Of a DNA stretch of 64,000 bases, positions 45,541-54,446 are shown piece after piece (within the stretch, counting starts at the first letter, position 1; each line of letters begins with the position of its first letter). The notes under the pieces are model-generated. The model worked only from the letters and a program-made list of their open reading frames with translations. It did no database searches and was not told the origin of the DNA. Source of the DNA: an uncultured Pelagibacteraceae bacterium (GTDB lineage Bacteria; Pseudomonadota; Alphaproteobacteria; Pelagibacterales; Pelagibacteraceae); contig CACLIZ010000001.1 of assembly GCA_902607115.1 (NCBI GenBank), positions 1 to 64,000 of the forward strand. Reading direction: 5' to 3'. Both the position numbers and the translations under genes were made by a program.

Positions 45541-46463
45541 AAATATTACTTGCGGCACCAAGAGGATTTTGTGCTGGCGTTGATAGAGCTATTGAAATAG
45601 TTAAAAAAAGCATAAATAAGTTTGGAGCTCCGATTTATGTAAGGCATGAAATCGTTCACAATAAACATGTTGTGGAAAGTTTAAAAAAAATTGGTGCAAT
45701 TTTTGTAGAGGAATTAAGTGAAATTAAAGATAAAACTAGACCAGTAATATTTTCCGCTCATGGAGTCCCTAAATCAGTTCCAGTAGAAGCTGAAGGGTTA
45801 AATATGAATTATATTGATGCAACTTGTCCTTTGGTTTCAAAAGTTCATCGTGAAGCTGAAAACTTATATAAATCTGGAAATCATATTTTATTAATTGGTC
45901 ATAAAAATCATCCCGAAGTTATAGGAACTTTGGGACAACTGCCCAGTGGATCTATCGATCTTATTGAGTCAGTTGAAGATGTGGAAAAATATAACAATAC
46001 AAAGAAAAACATTGCTTATGTTACACAAACAACTCTATCTATAGATGACACTAAGGAAATAATAAATCAATTAAAAAATAAATTCCCAGAAATCAAAGAG
46101 CCAAAAAAAGAAGATATTTGCTATGCCACAACAAATAGGCAGAGCGCAGTAAAAAATATTGCTAAATTGTGCGAAATGTTTTTTGTAATAGGCAGTAGAA
46201 ACTCCTCAAATTCAGTGAGATTAGTTGAGGTTGCAAAAAATTCTGGCTGTAAAAAATCAACTTTAATACATTCAGAAATTGTTGTTCCATTTGAGGAAAT
46301 TGACAAATGCAGCACTATAGGTATTTCATCAGGTGCTTCAGCTCCTGAAATTTTGGTTGATAATTTCATTAGTAGTCTTAAAGAAAAATACGAAGTTGAA
46401 ATTGAGGAAGTTGAAATTATAAAAGAAAATATAACCTTTAAAATTCCAAAAAAATTAAATTAA
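45521..46463 (+). CDS. ispH: 4-hydroxy-3-methylbut-2-enyl diphosphate reductase, start frameshifted
   Basis: The last enzyme of the MEP pathway, a [4Fe-4S] protein releasing IPP and DMAPP. The three cluster cysteines are in APRGFCAGVDRAIE, DATCPLVSKVH and DICYATTNRQSAV. The frame covering the first motif (45540 onward) has no ATG, GTG or TTG before an upstream TGA. ATG 45521 would provide it (MKKNKLKILLAAPRG) if the 9-A run at 45524-45532 had 8 A, giving 313 residues. A GTG at 45672 would lose the first cysteine and is not credible. thrB and rnhA follow, as in many alphaproteobacteria. Confidence 0.85.
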
Positions 46464-47431
46464 TGGCTGTATACACAAAGATCAACAAAACTGAAATTAT
46501 TATCATTGAAAATAAATTTAATATTGGAAAAATATTAAGTTTCTCAGGAATAAAAAAAGGAATAGAAAACACAAATTATCTTATAAAAACTAAAAAAAAA
46601 AAATATATTTTAACTATTTTTGAAAAAAGAGTTAATTCAAAAGATTTACCATTTTTTATGAAGCTTATGTATGGGCTTTCAAAATTAAAAATTAAATGTC
46701 CTGAGCCTTTAAAAACTATAAATGGAAAATATCTTATTAAATTAAAAAATAAAAATGCATGTATAGTTAGTTTTTTGAATGGAAAAGATAAAAAAAATTT
46801 ATCAACAAATGAATGTTATGTTGTTGGCAAAAATATTGCTAAACTACATAAAGCCTCTAAGAAAATTAAAATTTATAGAAAAAATACTTTTGCAGTTCCT
46901 AAGTTAAAAAAGTTACTATACAGCATAAATAGAAGAATAGATAAAGTTCAAACAAATATTCTTAGAGATATGAAGCACGAATATAATTATTTAGGAAAGT
47001 TTTGGCCTAAAAAATTAAAGTCTGGAATCATCCACTGTGATTTATTTATTGATAATATAATTTTTTATAAAAAAAAATACTATGGAATTATAGACTTTTA
47101 TTTTTCTTCTAATGATTTCTTGGCATATGAACTTGCAATTTGTATTAATGCCCTTTGTTTTGATAAAAAAGGTAAAAAATATTTTTTGAATAAAAATAAA
47201 TCTACAAATTTAATTAAAGGTTATGAAAGTATAAGAAAACTTGATCAAAACGAAAAAAGTTATTTTAATATTCTTTGCAGAGGCTCAGCGCTAAGATATC
47301 TTTTAACAAGATCATATGACTGGTTAAATACTCCAAAAGATGCCTACATAAAAATCAAAGATCCAAGAGAGTACATACAAAAATTAAAATATCATAAGAG
47401 TTTAAATGAGTTTAAGGATTATTTAAAATAA
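46463..47431 (+). CDS. thrB: Homoserine kinase (APH-fold ThrB)
   Basis: A 322-residue kinase of the aminoglycoside-phosphotransferase fold, the alternative homoserine kinase typical of alpha- and some gammaproteobacteria. The N-terminal MAVYTKINKTEI, IKKGIENTNYLI, the catalytic SGIIHCDLFIDNIIF (Brenner motif) and the metal-binding YGIIDFYFSSND are visible. It phosphorylates homoserine in threonine synthesis; thrC is about 1.5 kb further on. Its ATG overlaps the ispH stop by one base and rnhA starts at its stop. Confidence 0.88.
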   Translation: MAVYTKINKTEIIIIENKFNIGKILSFSGIKKGIENTNYLIKTKKKKYILTIFEKRVNSKDLPFFMKLMYGLSKLKIKCPEPLKTINGKYLIKLKNKNACIVSFLNGKDKKNLSTNECYVVGKNIAKLHKASKKIKIYRKNTFAVPKLKKLLYSINRRIDKVQTNILRDMKHEYNYLGKFWPKKLKSGIIHCDLFIDNIIFYKKKYYGIIDFYFSSNDFLAYELAICINALCFDKKGKKYFLNKNKSTNLIKGYESIRKLDQNEKSYFNILCRGSALRYLLTRSYDWLNTPKDAYIKIKDPREYIQKLKYHKSLNEFKDYLK

Positions 47432-47856
47432 TGATTATAATTTATACTGATGGATCATGTTTGGGAAATCCTGGTAATGGAGGATGGGCGGCAATAATTA
47501 TTAAAGATGGAAAAAAAACTCAAATAAAAGGAAGCAAAAAAAATACCACAAATAATCAAATGGAACTAATTGCTCCAATTAAAGCCTTAAAAAAAATTTC
47601 TAAAGGTAGCAAAGTTCAAATTTTTACAGACTCTAAATATGTTAAATCAGGAATAACAGATTGGATCCATAATTGGAAAAAAAATGGATGGAAAACTGCC
47701 AACAAACAACAAGTTAAAAATAAAGAACTTTGGATAGAGTTAGATCTTTTATCTAATAAATTTGACATAAAATGGAGTTGGGTAAAAGCACATTCTACTG
47801 ATAAATTAAATAACGAAGTAGATTTAATTGCTAGAGAAACCGCAAGTTCAGAATAA
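47431..47856 (+). CDS. rnhA: Ribonuclease HI
   Basis: A 141-residue RNase HI degrading RNA in RNA-DNA hybrids. Catalytic residues are visible in IYTDGSCLGNPGNGGWAAII (D), NNQMELIAPIKAL (E), IFTDSKYVKSGI (D) and NNEVDLIARE (last D). Length is normal. It ends the ispH-thrB-rnhA group and converges on msrB across 9 bp. An RNase HII gene is also present in this window. Confidence 0.95.
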   Translation: MIIIYTDGSCLGNPGNGGWAAIIIKDGKKTQIKGSKKNTTNNQMELIAPIKALKKISKGSKVQIFTDSKYVKSGITDWIHNWKKNGWKTANKQQVKNKELWIELDLLSNKFDIKWSWVKAHSTDKLNNEVDLIARETASSE

Positions 47857-47865
47857 ATACTCAGA

Positions 47866-48321
47866 TTATTTTGTGGTTTTAAAAATTAAACAAAGACCAT
47901 TATTACAAAATCGCATACCATTTTCGCCGGGACCGTCTTCAAAAACATGTCCATGGTGTGCTCCACATTTTGCACAGTGATATTCGACTCTTTTCATTCC
48001 CAATGAGTAATCAATTTTAGTATTAAATGCTCCTGGAAGAGCCTCTGTAAATGATGGCCATCCTGTTCCACTATCGTATTTTGATTTAGAGCTAAACAAT
48101 TTTGCATCACAATTGGCACAATGATAAAAGCCATCTCTTTTCTCATGAAGTAAAGAGCTAGTGAATGGACGCTCAGTCCCTTCATTAAAAAGTATATTTT
48201 TTTGCTCTTCAGTTAGATTTTTATTTATTATTTTTTTTGATGCTGAGTGTAAAAATTTATATGGCAGCAGTATTAATGAAAATATAGATACACCGAGTAA
48301 TTTTAAAAAATTTCTTCTCAT
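47866..48321 (-). CDS. msrB: Peptide-methionine (R)-S-oxide reductase, exported
   Basis: A 151-residue SelR/MsrB protein. Zinc cysteines are in HCANCDAKLF and HCAKCGAHHGH, and the catalytic cysteine is in MRFCNNGLCLIF, with GTGWPSFTEA between. The N-terminus MRRNFLKLLGVSIFSLILLPYKF looks like an export signal, so the enzyme probably repairs oxidised methionine in the periplasm. It diverges from bcp across 83 bp; the pair suggests shared oxidative-stress function. Confidence 0.9.
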   Translation of the reverse strand: MRRNFLKLLGVSIFSLILLPYKFLHSASKKIINKNLTEEQKNILFNEGTERPFTSSLLHEKRDGFYHCANCDAKLFSSKSKYDSGTGWPSFTEALPGAFNTKIDYSLGMKRVEYHCAKCGAHHGHVFEDGPGENGMRFCNNGLCLIFKTTK

Positions 48322-48365
48322 ATAATCAAAAATATATTTTTTAAATTAAAATACAATAAGCGCCA

Positions 48366-48393
48366 TTGACACAATGTAATTATCATATATTTA
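48366..48393 (+). promoter_or_regulatory. Putative sigma-70 promoter of bcp
   Basis: TTGACA at 48366-48371 is a perfect -35 consensus, and TATTTA at 48388-48393 is a fair -10 with a 16-nt spacer. Transcription would begin around 48400, leaving a leader of only a few bases before the bcp ATG at 48405. Predicted from sequence alone. Confidence 0.4.
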
Positions 48394-48404
48394 AGCATTA
48401 AATT

Positions 48405-48869
48405 ATGAAACTTAAAAATAATATTAAAGCTCCTAATTTTAAACTTCCTAGTACAGATGGGGGTGTTTTTGAATTAAATAAAGTTAACAAAAAAAATATT
48501 ATTTTATATTTTTACCCTAAAGATGATACCCCAGGGTGTACTATAGAATCTAAAGATTTTAGTAAATTAAATAATTTAATTAATAAGAAAAAGACCGTTG
48601 TCTTTGGTATTTCAAAAGATACTATTGAAAGCCATTTAAAGTTTAAAAAAAAATATAAATTAAAATTTGAATTGCTTTCTGATGAAAAAAAAGAAGTAAT
48701 AAAAAAATATGGTGTTTGGGGTAAAAAAAATTTTTTAGGTAAAGAATTTATGGGGATAATTAGAACTACATTTTTGATTAACAATAAGGGAAAAATACAC
48801 AAAATCTGGAATAATGTCAGAGTAAAAGATCATGCAAAAGAAGTTTTTGAAGAAATCAAAAAAATATAA
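48405..48869 (+). CDS. bcp: Thioredoxin-dependent peroxiredoxin (Bcp/PrxQ)
   Basis: A 154-residue peroxiredoxin of the AhpC/TSA family. The peroxidatic cysteine is in YPKDDTPGCTIESKDF; the position five residues later, often a resolving Cys in this subfamily, is not a Cys here, so it would be of the one-Cys Bcp type. VFGISKDTIESHLKFKKKY and IIRTTFLINNKGKI are conserved. It removes peroxides using thioredoxin, for which trxB is in this window. It ends convergent with thrC across 41 bp that hold no clear terminator. Confidence 0.9.
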   Translation: MKLKNNIKAPNFKLPSTDGGVFELNKVNKKNIILYFYPKDDTPGCTIESKDFSKLNNLINKKKTVVFGISKDTIESHLKFKKKYKLKFELLSDEKKEVIKKYGVWGKKNFLGKEFMGIIRTTFLINNKGKIHKIWNNVRVKDHAKEVFEEIKKI

Positions 48870-48910
48870 CTACTTTAAATAGCTTGGAACAACTGGCAAC
48901 AGAACGCCCT

Positions 48911-50278
48911 TTACACTTTTCTTTTAATGAAGTTTTTTACTTCTTCAATATTGTTTTTTAATACTTGAAAATTCTCATTTTTATTAAGAACATGCTGTAG
49001 TTGTTGAGGTAATTTTTTATGTTTATTTATTGCGTTATTTGTAGCATCTGGAAACTTGCATGGATGAGCGGTTGATAAAACTACACAATCATTAAAAGAT
49101 AGTTTATATGCAGCCCCTACCCCAACGGCTGTATGTGGATCTAAAATTATATTATTCTCTTCATAATTTTTTTTAATGATATCTAGTGTCTCTTGTTCAT
49201 TGCAACTTTCAGATAGAAAATCTTTTTGAATTATTTCTAAATTGTTCTTTTCAATTTGGTGGGAATTTTGCTTAATTTTTTTCATTATATCTGCTGTTAT
49301 TTTAGAGTCTGAATTATTTATATAATAAATTAATCTTTCGAAGTTACTTGCTAATTGAATATCCATACTAGGTGATGATGTTTCTTTCACTTCTCTTGAT
49401 GTATAATCTCCTTTTGATATAGCTCTATGCAGGATATCATTTTCGTTTGTTGCAACAATCAATTTATCAATTGGTAATCCCATTTTCTTTGCAAGATAAC
49501 CTGCAAAAACATCACCAAAATTTCCTGTTGGCACTGAAAATGAAACAGTTTCTTTATCTAATCTAAAATATGAATAAAAATAATAAACTGTTTGAGTAAT
49601 AATTCTTGCCCAATTAATTGAGTTTACTCCTGACATATTTATTGATTTAGAAAACTCAAGATCCAAAAACATGCTTTTAACTATGTTCTGACAATCGTCA
49701 AAATTTCCATCTATTGCGATATTGAAAACATTTTTTTCTACTACTGTGGTCATCAATTTTCTCTGAATAGAAGAAATTTTATTATTTGGATGTAAAACAA
49801 AAATATTTAAATTAGATCTTCCTTTAATCGCATCTATGGCTGCTGCTCCTGTGTCTCCAGAAGTTGCAACAACTATATTTATTTTTTTGTCATTTTTACT
49901 TAAATAGTATTCATACAAATTTCCAATAAACTGCATTGCAATATCTTTAAAAGCTAATGTTGGACCATGAAATAATTCTAACAATTTTAGTTCTCCAACT
50001 TTTGAAAGTTTAACAACTTCTTTTTCTCTAAATGTTGAATAAGATTTATTGATTAATGATGAAAGTTTTTCTTTAGAAATAAAATCTGATGAAAATTGAT
50101 TAATTATTTCAGTTGATAGTTCATTATAATTTAAATTTTTAAGTTTAGATAATTCCTCAACGTTGTATTTATTTAGTGATTTTGGTAAATAAAGACCCCC
50201 ATCATCAGCCAAACCTTTTATAAAAACATCTTCAAAATTATGTTCTTTGGAATTGTCTCTAGTACTTACATATCTCAT
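48911..50278 (-). CDS. thrC: Threonine synthase
   Basis: A 455-residue PLP-dependent fold-type II enzyme converting O-phosphohomoserine to threonine. The N-terminal MRYVSTRDNSKEHNFEDVFIKGLADDGGLYLP, the PLP lysine in LFHGPTLAFKDIAMQFIG, VATSGDTGAAAIDA and VPTGNFGDVFAGYLAKKMG are diagnostic of the longer proteobacterial type. It follows ctaB on the minus strand after 41 bp, so it may be read from the cytochrome oxidase cluster. Confidence 0.95.
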   Translation of the reverse strand: MRYVSTRDNSKEHNFEDVFIKGLADDGGLYLPKSLNKYNVEELSKLKNLNYNELSTEIINQFSSDFISKEKLSSLINKSYSTFREKEVVKLSKVGELKLLELFHGPTLAFKDIAMQFIGNLYEYYLSKNDKKINIVVATSGDTGAAAIDAIKGRSNLNIFVLHPNNKISSIQRKLMTTVVEKNVFNIAIDGNFDDCQNIVKSMFLDLEFSKSINMSGVNSINWARIITQTVYYFYSYFRLDKETVSFSVPTGNFGDVFAGYLAKKMGLPIDKLIVATNENDILHRAISKGDYTSREVKETSSPSMDIQLASNFERLIYYINNSDSKITADIMKKIKQNSHQIEKNNLEIIQKDFLSESCNEQETLDIIKKNYEENNIILDPHTAVGVGAAYKLSFNDCVVLSTAHPCKFPDATNNAINKHKKLPQQLQHVLNKNENFQVLKNNIEEVKNFIKRKV

Positions 50279-50319
50279 GAATTTTTTTTTACCATTTTCT
50301 TATAAAATAAATAGAATTA

Positions 50320-51234
50320 TTATCTTATAATCTGGTCTATCAAAAATAAAACAAATAGCAAAAATAAGTAGAAAATTGAGTAAGAGAATACTTTTTGGGC
50401 CTTTTTTAATTCAAATTTATTCTTTTTAAATTTAAATAAATCATAACATATGTAATTGTAGTAGAATGTCAGTAATAAAGAAGCAACTAAAAATATTTCA
50501 CCTGTAAAGCCTATATAATAAGGAAGTATAACTATTGGCACCATAAAAAGAGAATAAACAAGTATTTTTTTCTTAGTCTCTTCAATTCCGTTGGTAATTG
50601 GCAACATTGGAATTTTTGCCTTCTCATAATCTTTAGCCTTATAAAGACTCAATGCCCAGAAATGAGAAGGTGTCCAATAAAATATAATTAAAAAAAATGT
50701 TAATGGTTCAAAAGATATTGCATTTGTTGCTATAGTCCATCCAATAACCGGTGGCAACGCACCTGATGCGCCTCCAATAACAATATTTTGTGGGGTTAGT
50801 TTTTTTAACCAAATTGTATAAATAAATAAATAAAAGAAGATTGTAGAAAATAACAAAATAGCTGAAATAGTATTTGCAAAATAATTAAGTCCCAAAACAG
50901 ATGTTAATGAAAGTACTATGCCAAAAATTAAAGCATGATTTCGGTTTACTTTGCCAGTTGGTATAGGTCTTAAGCAGGTTCTTGTCATTAACTTATCTAA
51001 ATCTGCCTCATACCACATGTTTAAGGCTCCAGCCGCTCCCGCTCCCATTGCAACAAAAAAAATACCAATTACAGAATCATAAAATGAAATTGTGACTGGG
51101 GCTGTTAATAGTCCAACTGTAGAAGTAAAGATAACCAAAGACATTACTCTTGGTTTCATTAATAATAATAAAGACTTGAGATAAGATAAAAAATTAAATG
51201 AAATAGTTTTTTTATTGAGTGTATTAGCTGTCAC
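50320..51234 (-). CDS. ctaB: Protohaem IX farnesyltransferase (haem O synthase)
   Basis: A 304-residue UbiA-superfamily membrane prenyltransferase that makes haem O, the precursor of haem A for the aa3 oxidase. The Asp-rich motif NMWYEADLDKLMTRTCLRPIPTG is present, with LKPRVMSLV-type (LLMKPRVMSLVIFT) N-terminal sequence, and about nine membrane helices are visible. It sits in the cox cluster with 2 bp to the upstream small membrane protein. A haem A synthase gene (ctaA) is not in this window. Confidence 0.93.
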   Translation of the reverse strand: MTANTLNKKTISFNFLSYLKSLLLLMKPRVMSLVIFTSTVGLLTAPVTISFYDSVIGIFFVAMGAGAAGALNMWYEADLDKLMTRTCLRPIPTGKVNRNHALIFGIVLSLTSVLGLNYFANTISAILLFSTIFFYLFIYTIWLKKLTPQNIVIGGASGALPPVIGWTIATNAISFEPLTFFLIIFYWTPSHFWALSLYKAKDYEKAKIPMLPITNGIEETKKKILVYSLFMVPIVILPYYIGFTGEIFLVASLLLTFYYNYICYDLFKFKKNKFELKKAQKVFSYSIFYLFLLFVLFLIDQIIR

Positions 51235-51236
51235 TT

Positions 51237-51500
51237 TTAATCAACGTTTAAAGCCACCAATATAACGATCAATACAAATCCTATAATTAGAATATGGTTT
51301 CCTAAATCAAAAACTCCAACTTTATTATTTTTCTTATCAATAAGTTTTCTATGTAGTGGCAAATTATCATAAGGATTAATTTTAATTTCGGAACTTTCAT
51401 TTTGTTCATTATCTATTTTTACTGAAAAACCAAACCATGTTAGATAAATAAATAATAATATAAAAATCAATAAACCAGCTAATATAGTATATCCATCCAT
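51237..51500 (-). CDS. Small two-helix membrane protein in the cox cluster
   Basis: An 87-residue protein with an N-terminal hydrophobic helix (ILAGLLIFILLFIYLTWFGF), a polar 35-residue loop, and a second helix at the C-terminus (LGNHILIIGFVLIVILVAL). It lies between the subunit IV gene (6 bp) and ctaB (2 bp) on the same strand, so it is almost certainly part of the oxidase operon. Alphaproteobacterial cox operons often carry a small unannotated membrane protein (CoxF-like) near ctaB; whether this is related cannot be told by eye. An assembly or accessory-subunit role is inference. Confidence 0.7.
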   Translation of the reverse strand: MDGYTILAGLLIFILLFIYLTWFGFSVKIDNEQNESSEIKINPYDNLPLHRKLIDKKNNKVGVFDLGNHILIIGFVLIVILVALNVD

Positions 51501-51506
51501 AAATTA

Positions 51507-51842
51507 TTATCCTCCTACAACAAAATAAAAAAGTCTAGTAAAAACGGTATATTCAAATTCTGCAACCATAAGAAATATAAAACACGCAATTGCTGTCATG
51601 GGCCATAAAAGAACGTTAACTAAAGCATATCTTTCCCAATACAAATGCATAAAAAAAGCCATAATCAATCCTGCTTTTAAAAACATAAAGACTAAAATTA
51701 AAGACCATCTAAGCATTCCTTGGAATTGATACCAATCCACCATATATGAAAAGAAGCTCAAAACAAATAATAGACCCCATATCCAAAGATATATCCCTAT
51801 CTTATGTGTAGTTGTTTGTTCTTGTTTTGTTGTTTCGTTCAT
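51507..51842 (-). CDS. Cytochrome c oxidase subunit IV (prokaryotic COX4/CyoD type)
   Basis: A 111-residue protein with three membrane helices (IGIYLWIWGLLFVLSFFSYM; WSLILVFMFLKAGLIMAFFMHL; VLLWPMTAIACFIFLMVAEF). The central FLKAGLIMAFFMHL is the hallmark of the prokaryotic COX4/CyoD family, a small accessory subunit helping assembly or stability of haem-copper oxidases. It lies 8 bp after subunit III and precedes the small unknown membrane protein. Confidence 0.85.
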   Translation of the reverse strand: MNETTKQEQTTTHKIGIYLWIWGLLFVLSFFSYMVDWYQFQGMLRWSLILVFMFLKAGLIMAFFMHLYWERYALVNVLLWPMTAIACFIFLMVAEFEYTVFTRLFYFVVGG

Positions 51843-51850
51843 AATTTAAT

Positions 51851-52561
51851 TTACCATAAATAAAAAAATGCAAAAATAAATACCCATACTAGGTCTACAA
51901 AGTGCCAATATAATCCTAAAATTTCAATTTCAACATAGTCACCTTTCATTGATGTAAACCAGCCTCTTTTTCCTTCATCATAATGACCTTTAAAAGTTTT
52001 ATATGCATAGATGAAAAGGAAAATTACACCTATTGAAACGTGAGTGCCGTGAAATCCCGTAATCATGAAGAAAAAAGAACCAAATTGTGGCGCGCCAAAA
52101 GGATTTTCCCAAGGTCTCACACCCTCATGGATTAATTTTGACCATTCAAAAGCTTGCATTCCAACAAATGTAAGTCCACCTATGGCGGTAGCTAATATTA
52201 ACCAACCGCACATTTTTCTATTTTTTTCATAACCATATTTTACTGCTAGAGCCATAGTTCCACTGCTTGTGATCAGAACGAAAGTCATAATAGCAATAAG
52301 CAGTAATGGAACTTCAACACCAAATACATGTAGTCCAAAAACTTCACTTGCATTTGGCCAATCAATTAAGGTTGATCCTCTTCCTTTCATGTATGAAATT
52401 AAAAAACAGCTAAATATAAATGTATCGCTTAATAAAAAGATCCACATCATTGCTTTGCCCCAATGAACTCCTTTAAACATAGTTTGGTCAGAACCTGTAT
52501 CCTCAGCCATTCCTCTGAAGCCAGGTTTAAGTACGTAGCCTTCTATTTTTGGATCAGACAT
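51851..52561 (-). CDS. ctaE: Cytochrome c oxidase subunit III
   Basis: A 236-residue haem-copper oxidase subunit III. MMWIFLLSDTFIFSCFLISY, GMQAFEWSKLIHEG, FFMITGFHGTHVSIGVIFL and YWHFVDLVWVFIFAFFYLW are classic subunit III segments, with about five to seven membrane helices. It stabilises the catalytic core and proton uptake. It lies 7 bp downstream of ctaD. A second subunit III-like gene is at 55571-56251. Confidence 0.93.
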   Translation of the reverse strand: MSDPKIEGYVLKPGFRGMAEDTGSDQTMFKGVHWGKAMMWIFLLSDTFIFSCFLISYMKGRGSTLIDWPNASEVFGLHVFGVEVPLLLIAIMTFVLITSSGTMALAVKYGYEKNRKMCGWLILATAIGGLTFVGMQAFEWSKLIHEGVRPWENPFGAPQFGSFFFMITGFHGTHVSIGVIFLFIYAYKTFKGHYDEGKRGWFTSMKGDYVEIEILGLYWHFVDLVWVFIFAFFYLW

Positions 52562-52568
52562 ATATTGT

Positions 52569-54410
52569 TTATGTTTTTTCTACTTCTGTATTGGCCACTT
52601 CACTTGGTGGTGTGGTTTGAGTTATAAAATCTTCTTTTGCTCCAGGAACACTAAAGTCATAAGCCCATCTATGAACTATTGGAAGTTTATCTCCCCAGTT
52701 ACCATGTTCAGGTGGCACTGAAGGCGTAAGCCATTCCAATGAACAAGCTTTCCATGGATTGTGTCCTGCAGGTTTGCCTACTTTTAAAGTTTTTATAATA
52801 TTATACATTAAAATTAATTGCGCAGCTCCTACTATGAAAGCTGCGATGCTTATAAATTCATTCATGCCAACTGCTGATGTCATGTATGGGCTGTCATACA
52901 TTTCAAAATATCTTCTAGGAACTCCAATAAATCCTAAATAGTGCATTGGGAAATAAATTGAATAAGCTCCTAAAAAAGTAAGCCAGAAATGCCATTTGCC
53001 TAATTTTTCATCTAATAATCTGCCTGATACTAATGGAAACCAATGATATACGGCGCCCATTATAACCATAAGAGGAGCTATACCCATTACCATGTGGAAA
53101 TGAGCAATAACAAAGTAGGTATCTGATAATGGAACATCTACACTAACATTTCCTAGGAAAATTCCTGTAATTCCTCCATTTACAAAAGTAACAATAAAAC
53201 CTAAACACCATAGCATAACCGTATTAAGTCGAATATTTCCTCTCCAAAGAGTTAGGATCCAGTTATAAACTTTCATTGCGGTTGGAACTGCTATGATAAG
53301 TGTTGTCGTTGCAAAAAAGAATCCAAACCAAGGATTCATTCCACTAACATACATGTGGTGTGCCCACACAAAAAAGCTTAGTGCGCCTATACCCACTATA
53401 GCCCAAACCATCATTCTATAACCAAATATATTTTTTCTAGCATGGACTGAAATTAAATCTGATATTATTCCAAAAGCAGGTAGTGCAACTATATAAACTT
53501 CAGGGTGTCCAAAAAACCAAAACAAATGTTGAAATAAAATAGGACTTCCGCCACCATATTCTAAGACTTCTCCTGCTTTTAATATAGTTGGCATAAAAAA
53601 GCTTGTTCCAAGCACATTGTCTAAACTCATCATTAACGCACCAACCAATAATGCTGGAAAAGCTAGCATTGCTAAAACAGTAGCCGTAAAAATTCCCCAA
53701 ACTGTTAGGGGCATTCTCATTAATGTCATTCCTCTTGTTCTGGCTTGAAGTACAGTAATTAGATAGTTTAAGCCACCCATCGTAAATCCTGCTACGAATA
53801 AAATTAACGATATACACATTAACATTATTCCATAACCTGAACCTGGGGTTCCTTCTAAAATTGCTTGAGGAGGATATAATGTCCAACCTGATCCTGTTGG
53901 CCCCCCTGGAACAAAAAAACTTGCTAATAAAACTCCAACTGCAACAAAAAACATCCAGAAACTTACCATATTAAGATACGGAAAAACCATATCTCTTGCT
54001 CCGACCATTAATGGAATTAAAAAATTACCAAAACCTCCCAGAAAGAGTGCTGTTAAAAAGTAAACCACCATTATCATTCCATGCATAGTTACAAACTGAT
54101 AATAATGTTCTGCGGTCATAAAACCTGCTAATTCTGGAAAACCTAATTGTAAACGCATTAACCAAGAAAGAATAAGACCAATTATTCCTGTAAAAGTTGC
54201 TAATAGAAAATATTGCACTCCAATAACTTTTGCATCCTGACAAAAAACCCATTTAGTAATAAAACTATGTCCATGATATAAATCCTGCTCTGATATTTCT
54301 GCAGGTCTTACATAGTCCTTATCTGGCGATAACCCCGATCCTCCTCCTCCAGAAATAGTTTCTGAAGATTGCGCCTGTATTGTTTTATTATCATTAAAAT
54401 CTTCTGACAT
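52569..54410 (-). CDS. ctaD: Cytochrome c oxidase subunit I
   Basis: A 613-residue catalytic subunit with haems a, a3 and CuB. Ligands are visible in TMHGMIMVVYFL (haem a), WFFGHPEVYIVALP (CuB His, cross-linked Tyr and the gating Glu of A1-type oxidases), WAHHMYVSGM (CuB pair) and DTYFVIAHFHMVMG (haem His residues). The K-channel Lys is kept in PTAMKVYNW. Near the N-terminus it reads FCQDAKVIGVQY instead of the mitochondrial STNHKDIGTLY, and there is a Gly/Ser-rich 40-residue leader and a long C-terminus, so it belongs to a non-mitochondrial A1 subfamily. Confidence 0.95.
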   Translation of the reverse strand: MSEDFNDNKTIQAQSSETISGGGGSGLSPDKDYVRPAEISEQDLYHGHSFITKWVFCQDAKVIGVQYFLLATFTGIIGLILSWLMRLQLGFPELAGFMTAEHYYQFVTMHGMIMVVYFLTALFLGGFGNFLIPLMVGARDMVFPYLNMVSFWMFFVAVGVLLASFFVPGGPTGSGWTLYPPQAILEGTPGSGYGIMLMCISLILFVAGFTMGGLNYLITVLQARTRGMTLMRMPLTVWGIFTATVLAMLAFPALLVGALMMSLDNVLGTSFFMPTILKAGEVLEYGGGSPILFQHLFWFFGHPEVYIVALPAFGIISDLISVHARKNIFGYRMMVWAIVGIGALSFFVWAHHMYVSGMNPWFGFFFATTTLIIAVPTAMKVYNWILTLWRGNIRLNTVMLWCLGFIVTFVNGGITGIFLGNVSVDVPLSDTYFVIAHFHMVMGIAPLMVIMGAVYHWFPLVSGRLLDEKLGKWHFWLTFLGAYSIYFPMHYLGFIGVPRRYFEMYDSPYMTSAVGMNEFISIAAFIVGAAQLILMYNIIKTLKVGKPAGHNPWKACSLEWLTPSVPPEHGNWGDKLPIVHRWAYDFSVPGAKEDFITQTTPPSEVANTEVEKT

Positions 54411-54446
54411 TTTTTTTCCTATATATGTTTTTTTTTATCATTTAAT

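Noticed and set aside
48870-48910. Possible terminator or small RNA between bcp and thrC
   Set aside because: The 41-bp gap is less A/T-rich than usual but shows no stable hairpin or T-run that I can pair by eye.
53500-53886. 128-codon frame overlapping ctaD on the same strand
   Set aside because: Lies inside subunit I in another frame; its Asn/Ser/Tyr-rich product has no membrane or domain pattern.
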